Assembly (NCBI GenBank): GCA_964475415.1
Contig: CAYYWZ010000012.1
Span: forward strand, 1-64,000
Length of the DNA stretch: 64,000 nucleotides
Reading direction: 5' to 3'
DNA from: CALCMJ01 sp964475415
Lineage (GTDB): Bacteria; Bacteroidota; Bacteroidia; Chitinophagales; Saprospiraceae
The position numbers and the translations under genes are program-made. Below are positions 53,007-61,652 of this stretch, one piece after another. The notes beneath the pieces are model-generated. The model did not search any database and was not told where the DNA came from. It saw only the letters and a list, made by a program, of their open reading frames with translations. How positions within the stretch are numbered: the first letter of the stretch is position 1; each line of letters opens with the position of its first letter.

Positions 53007-53183
53007 AAGGTTTCTATTTTAATTACAATTTGCGCTAAGTTATTTCTTAGAAGATGATTTTCCCTATTTTGGTCTCATAATTTTGACTTATTTTAGAAAT
53101 ATGTCAAAATAGTCTAACTTTCCTTAAGCTAACACCATAGAATAGGGTTTAATAGAGGATTTTTAAACAGAAAAAACAAATAC

Positions 53184-53939
53184 TTGGAAATACTAATCAA
53201 TCACAAAAATATAAGCTATAAGGTAGATCTATCTAGTCCACTAGACATTTCAATACCTCTAACAAATAAGACACCACAGGTAAAATGTTTCTATGCTCCT
53301 GATGTAGAAATGGAACCGCTAGTAGCAGGAAATTTTATAGGATCAACAGAAAAAGGAAGTCCTGTAAATTTCTATAATCTCAAGATCAATCCTCATGGAA
53401 ACGGAACCCATACAGAGTGTAATGGTCATATATCTGCTATCTCGAATACAATCAATCAATCACTTAAACAATTCCATTTCCTCGCCGACCTGATAAGTGT
53501 TACCCCAAGAAAACTAGATAATGGTGACGCTGTAATAGACGAGTCTTGTCTCGATCTACAATCCATAAAATCAGAAGCTCTTATTATAAGAACCTTGCCC
53601 AATTTTACGATTAAGATGCAGACAGATTACTCTGGCACAAATCCATGTTATATAGATCATCAGCTAGTAGAAAAAATTATAGATCGCGGAGTTCAGCATC
53701 TCTTGCTAGATCTCCCTTCTGTAGATAGAGAAAAAGATGAGGGAAAAATGTTATCTCATAAGGTCTTTTGGAAAGACTGTCATGCTGATAGACAGGAATG
53801 TACAATTACAGAACTTATCTATGTACCTTCTAGTATTCTAGACGGCAGGTATCTATTGAATTTACAAATTTGTTCCTTGGAGTTAGATGCGAGCCCTAGT
53901 AAGCCAGTGTTATATGAGTTAAAGCCTATTAAAAGTTAA
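53184..53939 (+). CDS. Cyclase-family (kynurenine formamidase-like) protein
   Basis: A 251-residue protein of the cyclase/KynB family of metal-dependent amidohydrolases. The metal motif reads NPHGNGTHTECNGHI, where KynB has HxGTHxDxPxH, so the Asp is replaced by Glu and the following Pro by Asn. DCHADRQECTITELIYVP near the C-terminus fits the conserved active-site end with Glu. The start is TTG at 53184; the first in-frame ATG lies 40 codons inside a conserved region. Substrate unknown. It is convergent with pgi (9 bp). Confidence 0.75.
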   Translation: MEILINHKNISYKVDLSSPLDISIPLTNKTPQVKCFYAPDVEMEPLVAGNFIGSTEKGSPVNFYNLKINPHGNGTHTECNGHISAISNTINQSLKQFHFLADLISVTPRKLDNGDAVIDESCLDLQSIKSEALIIRTLPNFTIKMQTDYSGTNPCYIDHQLVEKIIDRGVQHLLLDLPSVDREKDEGKMLSHKVFWKDCHADRQECTITELIYVPSSILDGRYLLNLQICSLELDASPSKPVLYELKPIKS

Positions 53940-53948
53940 AATATTTAC

Positions 53949-55601
53949 TTAAATCCTCATCTCTTTGAAGGCATTGATAAGACCGTTTGTAGAACTATCA
54001 TGAGAGCTTACCTGATCATCATTTTCTAATTCTGGCAAGATAGATTTAGCTAGTTGTTTTCCGAGTTCTACTCCCCACTGATCGAAACTATAAATATTCC
54101 AGATATACCCCTGAACAAAAATCTTATGCTCATACATGGATATCAACTGCCCCAATGAAAAAGGATCGAGCTTTTGTAGTAATATAGAATTGCTAGGACG
54201 ATTACCTTCAAACACTTTATAAGGAATTATAGGTTTATATTCTGCAAGGTCCTTACCTGATTTTTCAAATTCTGTTATAACCTGCTGCTCCGTCTTACCG
54301 TTCATCAAAGCTTCTGTTTGCGCAAAAAAGTTAGACAATAATTTGTTATGATGATCGCCAGTAGGATTTTGAGATTGTGCTGTTGCAATAAAATCACATG
54401 GAATAAATTTCGTCCCTTGGTGGATGAGTTGGTAGAAAGCATGTTGTCCATTTGTACCCGGCTCGCCCCATATAATCGGCCCAGTTTGATATTCTACTTT
54501 ATGCCCATTTCTATCTACATACTTACCATTACTCTCCATATTGGCCTGTTGCATATATGCAGCAAATCTATGTAAATACTGATCATAAGGAAGGATAGCT
54601 TCTGAAGTAGCGCCGAAAAAATTGTTATACCATATTCCTATAAGCGCAAGGACAACTGGGATATTTTTATTAAAGGATGTATTTCTAAAATGCTCATCCA
54701 TAGAGGCTAAACCCTTCAGTAACAACTCAAAATTTTCATATCCTATCGTTAGAGCTATAGACATGCCTATGGCGCTAGAAAGAGAGTATCTCCCTCCTAC
54801 CCAATCCCAAAACCGAAACATATTATCAGGATCGATCCCAAAGTCCTCTACCCCTTTCTTATTAGTAGACAAGGCTATAAAATGCTTTTTTATATCGACA
54901 GTCGATCCACCTTTACTAAGAAACCAGTCTCTTGCAGATCGTGCATTTGTCATTGTTTCTTGAGTTGTAAAAGTCTTAGAAGCTACAACAAATAATGTCG
55001 TGTCTGCATCTATATTTTTGAGCGTCTCTGTCAAGTGTGTCCCATCTACATTAGATACATACTTAACTTGGATGCCTTCTTTCCAGTAAGGCTTTAGTGC
55101 TTCGGTCACCATATAAGGTCCTAAGTCGGAACCACCGATACCTATGTTAACAATTGTGTTTATTTTCTTATCTGTAAAACCTTTTATTTTGCCAGAGTGA
55201 AATCTGTCGCAATATTTTTTCATTTGATTTTTTACAGCAGCTATTTCTGGCAGGATATCCGCATCATCTACTAAGATAGAATCTCTAGCATTAGATCTAA
55301 GTGCTGTATGGAGTACTGCTCGTCCTTCCGTCGCATTGATTTTAGATCCAGAAAACAAATGCTCAATTCCCTTATCAAGCTTTAGCTCATCTGCTAAAGC
55401 TAGCAATAGCTGAATGGTCTCATCCGTCAAAATATTCTTAGAGTAATCCAGTAACAAATTTTCCTCTCTGATAGAATATCGGTTAAATCTACCCTTATCT
55501 ACACTAAACAAATCCTTTATCTGGGTTGACTGGATATTTGCAAAATGCGCTTCTAATTTCTTCCACGCAGCAGTTCGCGTAGGATTTATACTTTCTAACA
55601 T
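53949..55601 (-). CDS. pgi: Glucose-6-phosphate isomerase
   Basis: A 550-residue PGI interconverting glucose-6-phosphate and fructose-6-phosphate. The SIS-domain signatures are intact: NIGIGGSDLGPYMVTEAL, FVVASKTFTTQETMTNA, the catalytic-loop TGPIIWGEPGTNGQHAFYQL with PKTx histidine, and the C-terminal GVELGKQLAKSILPEL. Length and order match the eubacterial type. It is transcribed alone, convergent with the cyclase gene. Confidence 0.97.
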   Translation of the reverse strand: MLESINPTRTAAWKKLEAHFANIQSTQIKDLFSVDKGRFNRYSIREENLLLDYSKNILTDETIQLLLALADELKLDKGIEHLFSGSKINATEGRAVLHTALRSNARDSILVDDADILPEIAAVKNQMKKYCDRFHSGKIKGFTDKKINTIVNIGIGGSDLGPYMVTEALKPYWKEGIQVKYVSNVDGTHLTETLKNIDADTTLFVVASKTFTTQETMTNARSARDWFLSKGGSTVDIKKHFIALSTNKKGVEDFGIDPDNMFRFWDWVGGRYSLSSAIGMSIALTIGYENFELLLKGLASMDEHFRNTSFNKNIPVVLALIGIWYNNFFGATSEAILPYDQYLHRFAAYMQQANMESNGKYVDRNGHKVEYQTGPIIWGEPGTNGQHAFYQLIHQGTKFIPCDFIATAQSQNPTGDHHNKLLSNFFAQTEALMNGKTEQQVITEFEKSGKDLAEYKPIIPYKVFEGNRPSNSILLQKLDPFSLGQLISMYEHKIFVQGYIWNIYSFDQWGVELGKQLAKSILPELENDDQVSSHDSSTNGLINAFKEMRI

Positions 55602-55676
55602 ATTACAAATCTAGTGAATATATTATTATGAATAGATTAAATAATCTTTAAAAAAATGAGGATAGAAAATGTATTA

Positions 55677-56222
55677 CTAAATCTTAGGGTCAGCATAGGA
55701 AAAGCCTAGAAGTTCAAATATTCCATTTTCAGGATTTGTATCGTCATTCCTAGATTCATTCAGCACAAATCCATTTCTAGTTAATAATTTACAAGAGTTC
55801 GTATTGTTTTTCTGGGTAAAGGCATCTATCTGGGTCAGTTGCAAATTTTGGAATCCGAAGGCTAATACCATTTCTAATGATTCATTCATTATGCCTTGCT
55901 TATGATACTCAGGGCACAGATCATAGCCTAGCTCAGCAGTAAGTCGATCTTCAGAAAAATTCCAAAGGCAGATACTGCCGATCATCTTGTCACTACCCTT
56001 TTTAGTAATTGCCCAATAATAAAAAGTCTGATCCTCTAAACCCCTAGCGATCTTTTCTATAAAAGCCAATGCCTTTTCTTTTGTATCAGCATTAGGTCTT
56101 TTGACAAACTTATTTACGTCTTTGTCCGAACGTAGGTAAGATATCATTTCCCAATCTTGCGGCAAGAGCTTTCTAAGAAGGAGTCTTTCTGAATGGAGGT
56201 GGACAATTTTTTTTTGATTCAT
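55677..56222 (-). CDS. GNAT N-acetyltransferase, RimJ/RimL-like
   Basis: A 181-residue GNAT protein. It starts with the RimJ-type strand HSERLLLRKLLPQDWEMISYLRSDKDV, has the acetyl-CoA binding strand and loop IGSICLWNFSEDRLTAELGYDLCPEYHKQGIMNESL (motif A, QGIMNE instead of QGYMTE), and NTNSCKLLTRNGFVLNE near the end. Family members acetylate ribosomal protein N-termini or small amines; the target is unknown. Confidence 0.88.
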   Translation of the reverse strand: MNQKKIVHLHSERLLLRKLLPQDWEMISYLRSDKDVNKFVKRPNADTKEKALAFIEKIARGLEDQTFYYWAITKKGSDKMIGSICLWNFSEDRLTAELGYDLCPEYHKQGIMNESLEMVLAFGFQNLQLTQIDAFTQKNNTNSCKLLTRNGFVLNESRNDDTNPENGIFELLGFSYADPKI

Positions 56223-56853
56223 ACAAGCTTAGTGGATCATTTTAAAATATATGCTAATAAGTACTTACGGCTTTTCAGAACTCTAAGTTAAATTAATTTT
56301 TTGATCACTTTTTCACTTGTCCTTGTGCAACACTAGAATCTTTTACTTCTACACTTATCTGTTTATACTTGTTGCAAAAATAAGCAGACCTAGTAATCCT
56401 TAAGGCTAAACTTCTGTCTATTCATTATGCCTTGCGTTGCGCTAGGCTAGAAAAATAGTAGCCCTTCAGGTACGAATAACATCTTATATAGATCCATATA
56501 TTGACTATAATTTTGTACAGGAAATTAAGTTCAAAAACTTAAAAATCTATCTCAGAATCCAAGCAATAATTATTATTCCCTAAATGATTTAAAATTACAA
56601 GCTATTCCAGCCTGTAAGGCTGACATATCTTAACCCAATGAATCAAACTGGGTATAGGAAGGGAATCGCAAAGTAGCCTGTAGGGCTACCATGTTCTATA
56701 TCTGTTTAGAAATCTTGTATTTCTTCTACTAGCTCTATCTTGTCTATATCCAGATTTCTTTTATTGATTAAGATAAGTGGAACATTCGAACTATATCGCA
56801 GACGGCGCTAAAGCGTCGAGTACATTACTTAATGCATCAAATACAAGATTAAA
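56223..56853. other. 631-bp non-coding region rich in short hairpins
   Basis: No ORF is convincing on either strand. The region is dominated by REP-like palindromes at 56429-56817 (listed separately). The last 30 bases precede the end of ada on the minus strand. Confidence 0.6.
56429..56817. repeat. Cluster of REP-like GC-rich hairpins
   Basis: At least six short stems stand out in AT-rich DNA. GCCTTGCG/GCGCTAGGC lies at 56429-56447 (one mismatch). A bulged GTA-CC/GG-TAC lies at 56458-56473. CAGCC/GGCTG lies at 56608-56622 and ACCCA/TGGGT at 56633-56653. GTAGCC/GGCTAC lies at 56673-56689 and GGCGC/GCGTC at 56804-56817. The phrases AGCCTGTAAGGCTGACATAT and TAGCCTGTAGGGCTACC resemble the 'CCAGCCCTGAAAGGGCTG' dyads of REP/RAYT-mobilised elements in Bacteroidota. 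No TnpA-REP transposase gene is nearby. Confidence 0.6.
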
Positions 56854-57912
56854 TTAGATTAGGTTCTTTTCTTGCTCGAAATCTAATAACCATTGTTTTC
56901 TTTCTAGTCCTCCTCCATAACCGGTCAAACTACCATCTTTTCCGATCACCCTGTGACAGGGCACAATGATAGAAATTCTATTATGACCATTTGCACTAGC
57001 GACAGCTCTTGTAGATGTAGGATTACCCATAGATTCAGCAAGCGCTTGGTAATGAGTTGTATTTCCATAAGCTATACTCTCAAGTGTACGCCAGACCTTA
57101 TTCTGATAATCAGTACCTGGCGTATCTAATATTACATCGAACTTCTTTCTTGTACCATCAAAATATTCTGCTAATTCTTTTTTCCCTCTTTTAGTATGTT
57201 CGTTCTCGCCTATAATAATACTTGCATCGAGTCTTTTTTGCAGATCTTTAAATTCAGTCTCCAGCATCTTCCTGTCTGTAAATTCTAGGAGACATAAACC
57301 CTTGTCCGTGGAACAGATAAACATAGGACCTAAGGGTGTCGTTAATCTATTTATCAAAATAACATTTTTGGACTTACTGTCATTAGGAGAAGATCCTATG
57401 ATTTTCTTATAGGTATATGCAAATCCACTGAGGGACTCATATCCTATATCGTAAGCTGTGTCTGTTGTCTTTTTACCATCTTTCAATTCCTTGTACGCAT
57501 TATTCACTCTATACATCCGCTGATAAGCATGAAAGGTCAGTCCATAATGCTTCTTAAACCATCGTCTCAGTTTTTCAGGACTGATATTATTTTGTCTTAG
57601 CTGGTAGTCCTTTATTTTCTTTTTCGGATTATTCTTAACCATGTGGATAGCCTGCTCTACTTCAGCGGGAGGCGTATGTGTATTCTGTGTGGGATTACAG
57701 ATCTTACAAGGACGATAGCCATACTTAAGCGCCTCTTTAAAACTTGTATAAAACTCTACATTCTCTTTTTTTGGTTTTCTTGCTCGACAGGTTGCTATAC
57801 AGAACACTGAGGTCGTTCTGACTCCTACAAAAAATATACCCACGTAGGTAGAATCTCGTTCTACTAGTGCTTTATAATAGTTATCAATTTTTTCTTGCTC
57901 TCTAATTATCAT
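56854..57912 (-). CDS. ada: Ada: bifunctional DNA-repair methyltransferase and transcriptional activator
   Basis: A 352-residue protein with all three Ada parts. The N-terminal zinc domain has the four ligands Cys38, Cys42, Cys69 and Cys72 (VFCIATCRAR; YRPCKIC), Cys38 being the methylphosphotriester acceptor. An AraC-type helix-turn-helix lies at about residues 85-175 (YGLTFHAYQRMYRVNNAYKEL; TAYDIGYESLSGFAYTYKKI). The C-terminal O6-alkylguanine methyltransferase has IIVPCHRVIG (acceptor Cys319) and GYGGGLERKQWLL. It repairs alkylated DNA and, when methylated, activates its regulon; an autoregulatory Ada box was not identified. Confidence 0.95.
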   Translation of the reverse strand: MIIREQEKIDNYYKALVERDSTYVGIFFVGVRTTSVFCIATCRARKPKKENVEFYTSFKEALKYGYRPCKICNPTQNTHTPPAEVEQAIHMVKNNPKKKIKDYQLRQNNISPEKLRRWFKKHYGLTFHAYQRMYRVNNAYKELKDGKKTTDTAYDIGYESLSGFAYTYKKIIGSSPNDSKSKNVILINRLTTPLGPMFICSTDKGLCLLEFTDRKMLETEFKDLQKRLDASIIIGENEHTKRGKKELAEYFDGTRKKFDVILDTPGTDYQNKVWRTLESIAYGNTTHYQALAESMGNPTSTRAVASANGHNRISIIVPCHRVIGKDGSLTGYGGGLERKQWLLDFEQEKNLI

Positions 57913-58013
57913 TTAATGTATGTTGGATCAGCACAAATATCTAGATTAGCTTTTGTTTTAGCAACCGAAAAATTGACAAGTATATTTATATTTCTAAAAT
58001 AACTGAGATTCTG

Positions 58014-58527
58014 TTAAGCAGATTGAATAACTTTTAATTTTAGGATATTACGATTCTTAGACCATAATAAATTCAATAACTCGAATACCTTTTCTCCATC
58101 CTTTATGTTTTCGAATGTTATATGTGGTCTAGATTCCGCATCTATAAAGCTTATCTTTTTTATCTTATAAATACTTTTAGTTCCAAAATGCATCCTTGAC
58201 AGCTTAGTATTTTTGTAACCTACTAAATTGATAGCAGTTATATCACTGAAAGGAATATCTACTTGCTTCTTCCCATTAGTCCCCAACGAAATCTAATCCT
58301 ATCAGGAAGTATAGCATAACGCATAGTTGTAGACAGATAAACCGCTAAAATATAAGGAAAAATAAAAAACAAAGAGAAAGCAATATTAAAAACATCTCTA
58401 AGAAAATACAAACTAACAGCTGTAATGATTAGTTGTATACTAGAATAGATAATCAGTTTTTTTGCGCTAACTTCTTGACTCCATATTTCTTCATCGATAT
58501 TAGAAGCTAATAGTTCGTCTAATTCAT
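58014..58527 (-). pseudogene. Bacterial PH-domain membrane protein, frameshifted
   Basis: Two overlapping frames on the minus strand make one protein. The N-terminal part reads ELDELLASNIDEEIWSQEVS, has two membrane helices (IIYSSIQLIITAVSLYFL; VFNIAFSLFFIFPYILAVYL) and enters a PH domain (MRYAILPDRIRFRWG). It then runs to a stop, while the PH domain continues in another frame as TNGKKQVDIPFSDITAINLV to the end at 58014. One extra G in the G4 run at 58281-58284 would rejoin them. At the 5' end, ATGAATTAG (58527) also needs one extra T to read MNLDELLAS. Either the gene has decayed or the assembly dropped homopolymer bases. Confidence 0.7.
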
Positions 58528-58575
58528 GTTACTCTATCGCAATCTTTTTCTTATACTGGTGCACATCAAATAAAA

Positions 58576-58947
58576 TTACACATGCTGATCGATAAGAATA
58601 GCATTACCATCAGGATCTAGAACCATAAAACTTCCTGGACCAGTTGTCGTTTCGTCAACCTCAGTTTCTAGACTCTGATTATTAGCTTTAAGAGATTTCT
58701 GGATCGTACGCACATCATCGAATTCATTTAATTCCTGTGCACTGGAATCCCATCCTGGGTTAAAGGTCATGATATTATTCTCAAACATTCCTTCGAATAA
58801 GCCTACAAGTGAAGTTTCATTCTTCATGATTAAATAATTCTTGGCTATGTCTCCAGCAAAAACGGTGAATCCAAGTTGCTCATAGAATGACTTAGACTTA
58901 TGAATATCCTTGACAGCTAGACTTATAGAAAAGGCTCCTAGTTTCAT
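58576..58947 (-). CDS. VOC-family (glyoxalase/bleomycin-resistance fold) protein
   Basis: A 123-residue single-domain VOC protein. Typical features are LGAFSISLAVKDIHKSKSFYEQLGFTVFAGD at the start and a C-terminal FMVLDPDGNAILIDQHV with the conserved DPDGN turn. The first strand has Ser instead of the usual metal His (SISLAVKD), so it may not be a classical glyoxalase. Substrate unknown. Single gene. Confidence 0.87.
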   Translation of the reverse strand: MKLGAFSISLAVKDIHKSKSFYEQLGFTVFAGDIAKNYLIMKNETSLVGLFEGMFENNIMTFNPGWDSSAQELNEFDDVRTIQKSLKANNQSLETEVDETTTGPGSFMVLDPDGNAILIDQHV

Positions 58948-59156
58948 AATAGTAAGGTTATTTTGTTAGTTAAGAAAAATGTTTAATGAATAATGGAAAT
59001 CTTTTTAATTGCGTTCCTACCTTGGTAGATATACTTCATCAAAATCAAAAATAGTTTTGATTAATATACGAAATAGAAACAACATCTTGCTGCTAGAATT
59101 TAGAAAATAAGGCTTACAAAGAACTAAACTGAGCTTTAAAAAGGTAAACTATACTG

Positions 59157-59570
59157 TCAATGGGGCAACTTAGATCTAAGCATACCATATAGAAAAGTAC
59201 CAAAAAGTGCACTGATAATCACAATAGCTATTGTCCATATCTGATGTCCAAACAAAACATACAAAGGCCCGGGACATGCACCTGTAAGTGCCCAGCCTAA
59301 TCCAAAGATTGTACCTCCTATTATACTTGCTATATAGGTCTTAGGTTTTTCGGAGAATTTCATTTTCTCTCCATTGACATTAAGAAGATCTGTCTTCTTC
59401 ATAAGGAATACACCAATTGCTCCTAACACCACTGCTACACCTATAATCCCATACATATGAAAACTTTGAAACCTAAACATCTCCTGAATACGATACCATG
59501 AGATAGCTTCAGATTTAGTCATTACGACTCCGAATAAAATGCCTATAAAAAGAAATTTTAAATACTTCAT
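59157..59570 (-). CDS. DUF6691/YeeE-YedE C-terminal half transporter
   Basis: A 137-residue membrane protein with four helices. It carries the YeeE/YedE cysteine motif GLGWALTGACPGPLYVLFG, the second half-signature of thiosulfate-type TsuA transporters. It lies 5 bp downstream of the other half (202 residues), so the two together form a split TsuA-like channel. With the persulfide dioxygenase-rhodanese gene upstream it probably moves thiosulfate or a related sulfane-sulfur compound. Confidence 0.88.
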   Translation of the reverse strand: MKYLKFLFIGILFGVVMTKSEAISWYRIQEMFRFQSFHMYGIIGVAVVLGAIGVFLMKKTDLLNVNGEKMKFSEKPKTYIASIIGGTIFGLGWALTGACPGPLYVLFGHQIWTIAIVIISALFGTFLYGMLRSKLPH

Positions 59571-59575
59571 GATAA

Positions 59576-60184
59576 TTATATTGACATGATAAAGGATAAT
59601 AATAAATGTGTAGAAAGTAGGCCACCAATAAAAAATCCAATGACCGCAACAAGAGATGGTAACTGGAGATTAGCCAAGCCCGTAATGGCATGGCCAGAGG
59701 TACAACCACCTGCATACCTTGTACCAAAACCAATAAATATACCTCCTACAATAAGCACTAATAAAGACCTGACACTTGATAACGATTCTATAGAAAACAA
59801 CTCAGGCGGAACGAAATCTCCAGCCTTAGGTGCAGAAATTCCCATTGCATTTAAATCATTAATTGTTGCTTGGGACAAAGCTACAGGTACAGAAGATTGC
59901 AAATAGTTAGAAGCAAGAAAACCTCCTAGAATAGCTCCAACAACAAACACCAATAACCACCCATGTGATTTCCAATTATAATCAAAATAATCTGCTAATT
60001 TACCAGCTCCTCCGGCTGAACAAATAGCCTTAAAAGAACTAGAAACACCAAACTGTTTTCCAAAATAAATCATGAGAAACATCACAAAGGCTATCATAAC
60101 TCCTGACACCGACCAGTGCCACGGTTGACTTATATACTCTATCATAATAGTTTTTAATTTTATTAGCTGACTAGTGACGGACAA
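59576..60184 (-). CDS. YeeE/YedE family transporter, N-terminal half
   Basis: A 202-residue membrane protein with about five helices. The conserved motif GFGTRYAGGCTSGHAITGL contains the Cys used in TsuA to pass thiosulfate, and WKSHGWLLVFVVGAILGGFLAS is the preceding helix. The printed start at 60184 overlaps the upstream gene by 22 bp; an internal Met (MIEYISQPWHW, start about 60145) fits homologues better and removes the overlap. It pairs with the DUF6691 gene directly downstream. Confidence 0.9.
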   Translation of the reverse strand: MSVTSQLIKLKTIMIEYISQPWHWSVSGVMIAFVMFLMIYFGKQFGVSSSFKAICSAGGAGKLADYFDYNWKSHGWLLVFVVGAILGGFLASNYLQSSVPVALSQATINDLNAMGISAPKAGDFVPPELFSIESLSSVRSLLVLIVGGIFIGFGTRYAGGCTSGHAITGLANLQLPSLVAVIGFFIGGLLSTHLLLSFIMSI

Positions 60185-61617
60185 CTACCTTCTAGATTGA
60201 CATTACATTTTTTCAAATCTTCAAATGAAGCTAGTACATTGACAATATTATTGTAACCTTTAGATTTAAGAATAGAACTTGCAACGGTAGACCTGTAACC
60301 GCTTCTACAATGAAGATGCAAAGTAAGATCCTTATCGAGCGTATCTTTTTCTGAATTTATAAAGTCTAAAGGATAGCTAATTGCATTCTTAAGATGTGTT
60401 GACTCATATTCGCCTGGCTTTCTTACATCTATTATGTTAAGTGAATCCTTATCTCCTTGAATATTTTGAAAATCTTCCGCAGATATCGTTGTGATGGAAT
60501 GAATTACTTTTCCCGCGTCCGACCATGCATCTACACCACCATCTATAAAACCTATTGCATTATCATACCCTACCCTAGCTAATCTCCTTACCGCCTCAGC
60601 CTCTCTTCCAGCAGGCGTAACTAATAGAATCTTCTGATTTAGATTTTCTACTAGTGCTCCTACCCATGGTGCGAAACTACCATCTAGACCAATAAATATA
60701 GAACCGGGGATAAAGGACTTACCAAAATCATCTTTAGCTCTGACATCTAGTATTATCGTATCATCAGCCTTAGCCAATGTATCGAACTCTTCTACCGAAA
60801 GAGGTTTCAAGCCTTTCTTCATAACCTCATCTATAGAATTGTACCCTTTTTTATTTAAAGCTGCATTTTTTGAAAAATACTGTGGAGGAGCAAGAAGTCC
60901 ATCGGTGACCTCTTCTATAAATTCTGATCTAGACATATCCGATCTAAGCGCATAATTATTGACTTTTTGCTCACCCAGCGTACTCCACGTCTCACTACTC
61001 ATGTTTTTACCACACGAAGATCCAGCTCCATGTGCTGGATAAATTATCAAATTGTCATCTAATGGCATTATTTTATTCCTCAAACTATCAAACAACCATC
61101 CCGCTAAATCTTCTTGACTCAGATTAGTAGCCTTCTGAGCTAAATCTGGTCTACCCACATCTCCTATAAATAGCGTATCCCCCGTAAAGAGGCAATGCTC
61201 ATTTCCTTGCTCATTTCTCAGCAAATAGCAAGAGCTTTCCGGAGTATGACCAGGCGTATGAAGTACTTCTATTTCTATATCACCTATCTTAAACACTTGT
61301 CCATCTGTTGCTTCTATTATGTCAAAATCAGTAACAGCGGTTGGGCCATATACGATTTGAGCACCTGTCTTCTTTGCTAGATCTACATGTCCAGAAACAA
61401 AATCTGCATGAAAATGTGTTTCAAAGATATACTTGATTTTTACACCTCTTTCTTCTGCTCTTCTTATATAGGGTTCTGATTCTCTTAGCGGATCTATTAC
61501 TGCTGCTTCTCCATTAGACTCTATAAAGTAAGATCCTTGTGCAAGACAGGCTGTATATATTTGTTCGATGGTAGATGACATAATTGTATAATTTTCTAGA
61601 ATACTATAAAAGTACAA
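60163..61617 (-). CDS. Persulfide dioxygenase-like MBL-fold protein fused to two rhodanese domains
   Basis: A 484-residue cytosolic protein. Residues about 15-260 are an ETHE1/BigR-type metallo-beta-lactamase fold: ETHFHADFVSGH (His68, His70, Asp72), VLHTPGHTPESSCYLL, and FTGDTLFIGDVGRPDL. Two rhodanese domains follow. The first (about 285-370) lacks the active Cys (LLVTPAGREAEA); the second (about 385-475) has CRSGYRS with Cys437. The enzyme probably oxidises glutathione- or low-thiol persulfides and transfers sulfur. Met13 (MSSTIEQIYTACLAQGSY) is the better start, at about 61581. It heads an operon with the split YeeE transporter. Confidence 0.92.
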   Translation of the reverse strand: MYFYSILENYTIMSSTIEQIYTACLAQGSYFIESNGEAAVIDPLRESEPYIRRAEERGVKIKYIFETHFHADFVSGHVDLAKKTGAQIVYGPTAVTDFDIIEATDGQVFKIGDIEIEVLHTPGHTPESSCYLLRNEQGNEHCLFTGDTLFIGDVGRPDLAQKATNLSQEDLAGWLFDSLRNKIMPLDDNLIIYPAHGAGSSCGKNMSSETWSTLGEQKVNNYALRSDMSRSEFIEEVTDGLLAPPQYFSKNAALNKKGYNSIDEVMKKGLKPLSVEEFDTLAKADDTIILDVRAKDDFGKSFIPGSIFIGLDGSFAPWVGALVENLNQKILLVTPAGREAEAVRRLARVGYDNAIGFIDGGVDAWSDAGKVIHSITTISAEDFQNIQGDKDSLNIIDVRKPGEYESTHLKNAISYPLDFINSEKDTLDKDLTLHLHCRSGYRSTVASSILKSKGYNNIVNVLASFEDLKKCNVNLEGSCPSLVS

Positions 61618-61652
61618 ATAATCAGTAGCTAAGTAAAATTAGAGATATGCTC

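Noticed and set aside
54622..54963. 113-codon plus-strand ORF inside pgi
   Set aside because: Antisense shadow of a well-conserved enzyme; no signal of its own.
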